From NCBI RefSeq assembly GCF_024868665.1, contig NC_079893.1, positions 6,403,854 through 6,467,853 of the forward strand: a stretch of DNA of 64,000 nucleotides, given 5' to 3'. Below, piece after piece: positions 58,430-64,000 of this stretch. Within the stretch, counting starts at the first letter, position 1. Each line of letters starts with the position of its first letter. The translations under genes and the position numbers were made by a program. The notes below the pieces were generated by a model. The model ran no database searches. It worked only from the letters and a program-made list of their open reading frames with translations, and was not told where the DNA came from. The DNA is from Triplophysa rosa (taxonomy: Eukaryota; Chordata; Actinopteri; Cypriniformes; Nemacheilidae).

Positions 58430-59384
58430 ATTTATGCATCTAAAGTTATCTTACTATGCATCTAACGCTTTCTTTCTATGCAACTAGTTATCTATTTATC
58501 TATGCATCTATAGTTATCCATATATGCATGCATCTATCCATCCATCCATAGTTGTCTATCTATCTATGCATCCATAGTTGCCTATATATCTATCCATCCA
58601 TCCATCCATCTATAGTTATCCATCCATCTATGCATCCATAGTTGTCTATCTATCCATCCATCCATAGTTGTCTATCTATCCATGCATCCATAGTTGCCTA
58701 TATATCTATCCATCCATCCATCCATCCATCTATCCATCCATCCATCCATCCATCTATAGTTATCCATCCATCTATGCATCTATAGTTGTCTATCTATACA
58801 TCCATCCATCTATAGTTATCCATCCATCTATGCATCCATAGTTGTCTATCTATCCATCCATCCATAGTTGTCTATCTATCCATGCATCCATAGTTGCCTA
58901 TATATCTATCCATCCATCCATCCATACATCTATCCATCCATCCATCCATCCATCTATAGTTATCCATCCATCTATGCATCTATAGTTGTCTATCTATACA
59001 TCCATCCATCTATAGTTATCCATCCATCTATGCATCCATAGGTGTCTATCTATCCATCCATCCATAGTTGTCTATCCATCCATCCATTCATCCATAGTTG
59101 TCTATCGATCCACGCATCTATAGTTGTCTATCTATCCATCCATCTATAGTTGTCTATCTATCCATCCATCTATAGTTGTCTATCTTTCCATCCATCTATA
59201 GTTGTCTATCTATCCATCCATCTATAGTTGTCTATCTATCCATCCATCTATTTTTATCCATCTATGCATATATCTTTCTATCAATGCATATATCCATTCA
59301 TCCATGTCTATCCATCCATCCATCCATCCATCGTTGTCTATCCATCCATCTATAGCTGTCTATCTTTCCATCTATCTTTAGTTG

Positions 59385-59430
<46 letters not shown>

Positions 59431-59600
59431 ATCTATCTATCTATCCATCCATCCATCCATCCATCCATCCATCCATCCATCCATCCATCCATCCATCCAT
59501 CCATCCATCCATCTATAGTTATCTACTGTATAAATGCATGTATCTTTCTATCTATGCATATATCTATCTATTCATCCATCCATCCATCCATCCATCACAT
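58430..59600. repeat. Tetranucleotide CCAT/CTAT array with a 200-bp higher-order unit
   Basis: CATC and TATC units punctuated by TATAGTTGTC and TATAGTTATC. The block TATAGTTATCCATCCATCTA begins at 58611, 58811 and 59011, exactly 200 bases apart. Pure TATC (about 59385-59440) and CATC (about 59443-59512) runs follow. Frames of I, Y, S, P and H residues are artefacts. Confidence 0.93.
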
Positions 59601-59609
59601 GTATATTTA

Positions 59610-61370
59610 ACATGAATAAAATACATTAGCGTGCAAGATCTATAAGCTACATCAAGGCAAAACCGAACCGAGAGAAAGCAAGAAAGAGAGAGAGAGTTAA
59701 GGAAGGAGGGTGGAGTTATGGAGGAGGGCAGGAAGGGAGGTAGAGAAAGCGAGTTTTATTTAAAGGTTTTACTGACAGGCCTAATGAATGGCTACCGGAT
59801 TAGAAATAGAAAATAAACACGCCAAGCCAAACTAATCAATCAAAGCTCAGGCCTGGAGGAGTGCCTGTGTTCGTTATATTAAACACACACACATACTGTA
59901 TGTACCCTTACAACACCCACCTTTAACAACAAATCTTTCTGTTCCACCCCAAACATCACAAACATGTAATTACTGCAATCTCATCAAACAAAAACAAACT
60001 TTCAAATGAGTTGAAGAGCATCAGTGTGGTTTATTCCTCAAAAACTGTAAAACACGGCGAAACCACAGACCTTCTGAATGCTGCAAACTTGAACGCGGCG
60101 TTTAATTCTCCTTCTGGATCTGAAACTTGGCTAGCATTTCATTCTATTCATCATCAGGACGTTGTCAAAATGTAATTTGATGTTTTTTAATGGCATTGAC
60201 ATTCAGAGCACTTAGCAGCTGTTGCCGTGCAACAATTTCCTTCAGCTGTTGATTGAAGCGTCTTTCACTGAACCGACATCAGTGGATTGTGATTGATTAG
60301 TACAAACCAGTCCCGTGTCCAAATACTCACACTTCCCTGCCACACAGTACATTAAATGTGTAACCACATCCATAATCTTTCTATTTATGATACAGTACGT
60401 GAACAATACCTGGATACATCTGTGGAGATTCTTCACACTTAGTTCGGTGGTTCTATTGATCCAGAACAAAAATAACGTAAGCAAATATAACCCATACATA
60501 TATTCAGACAAGTAACATACGTCGTGGAAAGCTTTCATGGCAACAAGAGAATAAATATTTAATTATCATCTCTCAGATATGTGAAGCGTGGAGTCAAGCA
60601 CGCACTGAACGCTCCAACGCTCTGATCCACTTGAACTCGGCAACCTAAAAGTTCAGTTCAGCCTTTGTCCGAGCTTCATTCTTCATTTTCAAAGGCGTTT
60701 TCATCATCTTTAAAGCATTTAATCCCAACCGTTCTCCTACACTCCGTAACCCAGTCACAACCCAGTCCACTGGCGACTGAGACAGTAGCAAGAGCTCAGA
60801 TCTGAGATGAAACTGAGCTGTCGGGGGGCACGCTCGAACAATTTCATGTGGAACGAATATACATGCAAAAACACATCTGCCCTCGGTGGACAGGATCAGC
60901 ATTGCCATTAAAAGCAAAATCTTTCCTGATGTTTTTTCATGTCAGTGTGCACACCTTTTGAACAGTTTGAATTTACTGCAATATCTGCTCTATATCCAGA
61001 ATTGAGTGATGACGTTTTCCAACAGAGTTACAAATATATAAAAGTTTGCCCACCATTGGCATGTGTAGCAAACACCTAATTCTGGACCCTTTGTGTCCCG
61101 ATAAAGTCTTAACGTACACGTCCACCACCGTAGAGTAGCAAGGGATGAGGTGAGCGGACAATGGGCAATTTAATTTATTCATTTTGTGAGAGCTGAGCGA
61201 CAGGTCACTGGGGGATTGTGGGATTGACAGCAGAGTGGAGCAAGCAGTGATATCCTTGAATTCTGAAAAACATAAAACACGCCTGCCAATCACTTTGTGA
61301 AAAATGCAATGACTTCTCATAGGTGTTCAACAATCTGCCACAAAAAGCTGTTGTTTGTAAAGCAGTGGTC
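59610..61370 (-). other. sdk1 first intron, no feature recognised
   Basis: No exon or repeat terminus identified. Confidence 0.4.
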
Positions 61371-61375
61371 TTTAA

Positions 61376-62254
61376 AAGGTTCATATGACAGGGCTAAAAC
61401 GAATATTATTGTTTGTTTTAGATGTAATGTAATGTGTATACATGATTTAAGGTTCAAAATCGCTGTATTTCCCACATGCCGTGCATGTTTGTATCTCTTC
61501 TTTGCCCCGCCTCTCTGAAATGCGCAGATTTTTTACAAAGCTCATTGCTCTCAGAGCCTTTGAGAGAGAGAGTTCTGCCAATGGAAGTCCAAAACGCTGG
61601 AGCGTCACGTGATTCATTGAGCCTTCAGATAGTTCCAGGAAGTTATGTTTTCTCTTTAAATGCTTTATTTCTTTCATTTTTTTATTCATTAAATGGCTTT
61701 CGTCTTTAAATGGGTTAGAAGTTTACCTCAGTTGGTCTGTTTAGTCGCAGCTCCTTGCATTACTAATGACTTCCGGGAACTATTGAGAGCCTCCATTGCT
61801 GTGAAAAGACTGTTTCATTGGAGTCAACGAAGTTGATGCAACTCTCTCTCTCCATGGCTCTGATCCCTCTGAAAAGCGAGGTGTGCTATGATTGGCCAGT
61901 TAACCAGTGCGTAGTGATTGGTTGAATACTGCAAGCGTGTGACGGAAATGTATCGCCTCTTACCATATTTGGAACGTCAGGTTCCAAAGCAATTGTGCTG
62001 ACAGGTACGCCCACCTTACTTGCGTATACATTTGGGCGGTCTTAGTCAAATCATACCACGAACTGACGAAGATTTGTGGGGGTGTGGTTACACGAGGCGT
62101 TTCAGGCAGGTCTGGGTGAGCATTCGCTTTTAGATAGAATGCATCTTTTGTTCCGACACTTTAATTTTTGCAATTCTACGTGTCTAATACATGCATGGGC
62201 AACTTATAACACACCAAAGACACATAAAACACATATTCGCGCCATATGACCCCT
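61376..62254. mobile_element. TTAA transposon with GGTTCATATGACAGGG ends, 879 bp
   Basis: AAGGTTCATATGACAGGG at the left and CCATATGACCCCT at the right are imperfect inverses. TTAA lies at 61372-61375 and 62255-62258. No coding frame of recognisable family. Confidence 0.72.
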
Positions 62255-62429
62255 TTAATCTTTTTGACTTCAATGCCCCCAACAATGTTTAAAGGCCCCC
62301 TACTCACAATTTGTACCCAATAAAATATTCGAGAGGTCAGCATAACTGAAAAGATGAATATTTGTTAAAGTTGAGAAGAATGTTGATTTAGCTTATGTAA
62401 GAACCGCTTTTTACTGTGGAAATTTACAT

Positions 62430-62740
62430 GACGTGACTTGTGGCCAAGTATGGTGTTCCATACTCGGAATTTGTGCTCTGCATTAAACCCATCCAAGTGC
62501 ACACACACAGCAGTGAGTAACACACACACCCGGAGCAGTGGGCAGCCATATTTGCTGCGGCACCCGGGAAGCAGTTGAGGGTCCGGTGCCTTGCTTAAGG
62601 GTCTCACCTCAGTCGTGGTATTGAAGGTGGAAAAGAGCACTGGTCATTCACTCCCCCCACCTACAATCCCTACTGGTAGTGAGACTCGAACCTTTGGGTT
62701 ACAAGTCCGATTCTCTAACCATTAGGACACAACTGCCCCC
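62430..62740 (-). mobile_element. V-type tRNA-derived SINE, nearly complete
   Basis: On the minus strand: GGGGCAGTTGTGTCCTAATG, A box TAATGGTTAGAGA (62711-62723 on the plus strand), B box GGTTCGAGTCTC (62681-62692), then the central body with CTTAAGCAAGGCACCGG and GGCTGCCCACTGCTCCGG, ending TTGGCCACAAGTCACG. This order is that of V-SINEs in fish. It is an RNA polymerase III-type promoter, activity unknown. Confidence 0.82.
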
Positions 62741-62744
62741 AGTC

Positions 62745-63370
62745 CACATATGGATATACAAATTTAGGACTAAATTTAATTTTACAATTATTTGTAGTTG
62801 TTTAATAAAGTCGCCAATTCCTTTATTTATTTCCTATTAATGCATTAATGTATTTTTTATTTTATTGATTTATTATTATTGCAGGTTGGGTCGCGGGGAT
62901 AGATCGTTATGCAAAAATAGAGTGATGCAATAAACATTGCATGATAGGGAGTGTCTTCATGCACCCGGACGTGTCAAACAGTAGGTGTCAATGAGCTCTT
63001 TGTGCGAATTTCTCGCTCTAATTTTTCAACTTGCCCAGAAGACACGTCAATCGCACCGTCCGATTCGCGTCATTCGCTTCGCCCGATGCGAGTTCATGTC
63101 TATTCGTGTCTTTGCAATGACTTTGAATGTAATTTACTTACGTAAATCACTCACTGTAATTTGCGTTTGGTGTGAGCGCAACATTAGAAAAGTAAGATAA
63201 TAGTTATTTTGCAGTGATTTTGGGGCAACTGTTTTAAAGGATTTAGTGTTTAATCACATTGTTTACACTACTGTACTACTATTTGAGCATTAATACAATT
63301 TTTTTTTTTAATAAAAATTTCCACTGTTTTTGGATTGTATTTAGTGGACTTGTGGTCACATACACATACC
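62745..63370 (-). other. sdk1 first intron, no feature recognised
   Basis: Two overlapping frames of 60-70 codons at 62951-63200 have no family features. 62980-63180 holds TTCGC/GCGAA words that may belong to an unrecognised MITE. Confidence 0.35.
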
Positions 63371-63375
63371 CTTAA

Positions 63376-64000
63376 AGAAGTAGTTCACCTTCAAAATGAA
63401 AATTCTGTCATCATTTACCCTCTTGTAGGGCTGCACGATAATTTATCGCGATACCACTAAATCCTATTGAAATCAAGCTGGCTGCGATATGCAATGTGTC
63501 GACATTTTTTTTAATGGGTAGCTTGTTCGTGAAGCACAGCTCTTGGATCAGTAGGAAATGCTGCTCGATCTAAAAGCAGTGCGAGTTTGAGTCGCTTATA
63601 ATGTGCATTTAAAAAAGCAACACCTGTCAAACATGATCATTATAAATATACTTTAGTATCATAAAAATACCTGATGAGGTTTGAGTAACAGTGATAAAAA
63701 GATGTCCATAGGCATTTCCTAGATTCTAGAACGTGTTATGGTCTTCTTCTGCAGTGCGTAATTGGAGTTTCCGCACGAGAGCGCCCTCTGGCTTTTGGAT
63801 GCAGCAGCATTTTCCCGTACTTCACTCAAAAGCTGTGCATAAATCACGTGATATTTATCGTCAGTTTATCGCGACAGCCCTACCCTCTTGTCATTTCAAA
63901 CCTGTATGACTTTCTTTATTCTGCAGAGCGCAAAAGAAGATACTTTGAAGAATGTTGTTAACAGCCCCCATTCACTTGCATTGGTTACAATAGAAGTGAA
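63376..64000. mobile_element. TTAA foldback MITE, interrupted, running off the window
   Basis: Starts AGAAGTAGTTCACCTTC after TTAA (63372-63375). The left arm is broken at CCCTCTTG and resumes TCATTTCAAACCTGTATGAC after 63890. The right arm is beyond the edge. Confidence 0.82.
63426..63882. mobile_element. hAT-type MITE, 457 bp, exact TSD CCCTCTTG
   Basis: The ends are TAGGGCTGCACGATAATTTA and TTTATCGCGACAGCCCTA, with CCCTCTTG at 63418-63425 and 63883-63890. It is the same family as 45024-45468 in opposite orientation, sharing GATCGAGCAGCATTTCCTAC and AGAGGGCGCTC in complement. Confidence 0.9.

Noticed and set aside
58430..59600. CRISPR-like spaced repeats
   Set aside because: The spacers are themselves tetranucleotide repeats and the host is a fish. 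It is a simple-sequence array.
59228..59615. Overlapping frames of about 77-96 codons
   Set aside because: They are translations of CATC/TATC tetranucleotides, with no protein character.
62681..62740. Possible tRNA gene
   Set aside because: The box sequences lead directly into a V-SINE body, and the tRNA fold is not completed.
62951..63200. Overlapping frames that might be a small gene
   Set aside because: They have no splice sites, no recognisable motif, and TTCGC-rich words suggestive of a repeat.

Overview
This is vertebrate nuclear DNA, almost certainly from a teleost fish and most likely a cyprinid. It is AT-rich and intron-dominated, and it is dense in short inverted-repeat DNA transposons, tRNA-derived SINEs and microsatellites of the kind seen in carp, minnow and zebrafish genomes. 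No bacterial, phage or organellar genes are present.

One host gene is recognisable. Eight short exons on the minus strand (43236 down to 467) have consensus splice sites and join in one open frame of 1,125 bases (375 codons). They encode four consecutive immunoglobulin domains at the start of the ectodomain of Sidekick-1 (sdk1), a homophilic synaptic adhesion protein. Each Ig domain is split over two exons and the domain borders are all phase-1 introns. The signal-peptide exon lies beyond the right edge. Ig5, Ig6, the fibronectin repeats, the membrane segment and the cytoplasmic tail lie beyond the left edge. sdk1a and sdk1b cannot be told apart from this piece.

Layout in genomic order: intron after Ig4 (1-466); Ig4 exons (467-658 and 3140-3223); Ig3 exons (6244-6434 and 8461-8572); a 23-kb intron (8573-31928); Ig2 exons (31929-32062 and 39478-39625); Ig1 exons (40738-40844 and 43080-43236); then more than 20 kb of the first intron to the window end.

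The introns are mobile-element territory. A foldback MITE family with TTAA target duplications occurs in about 15 whole or partial copies. hAT-type elements with exact 8-bp target duplications lie at 28557, 34962, 43400, 45024 and 63426. Other elements include a THAP-domain (Kolobok-like) element at 22731-23961, a BED-finger element at 3503-4932, a large palindromic Tc1-like element at 54600-56197, three LTR-like elements and several SINEs. The most structured locus is 43325-45645, where five elements are nested inside one another. Simple-sequence arrays include a 1-kb CTTT tract and a tetranucleotide array with a 200-bp higher-order period. I found no new enzymatic or defence system; the notable material is transposon architecture.
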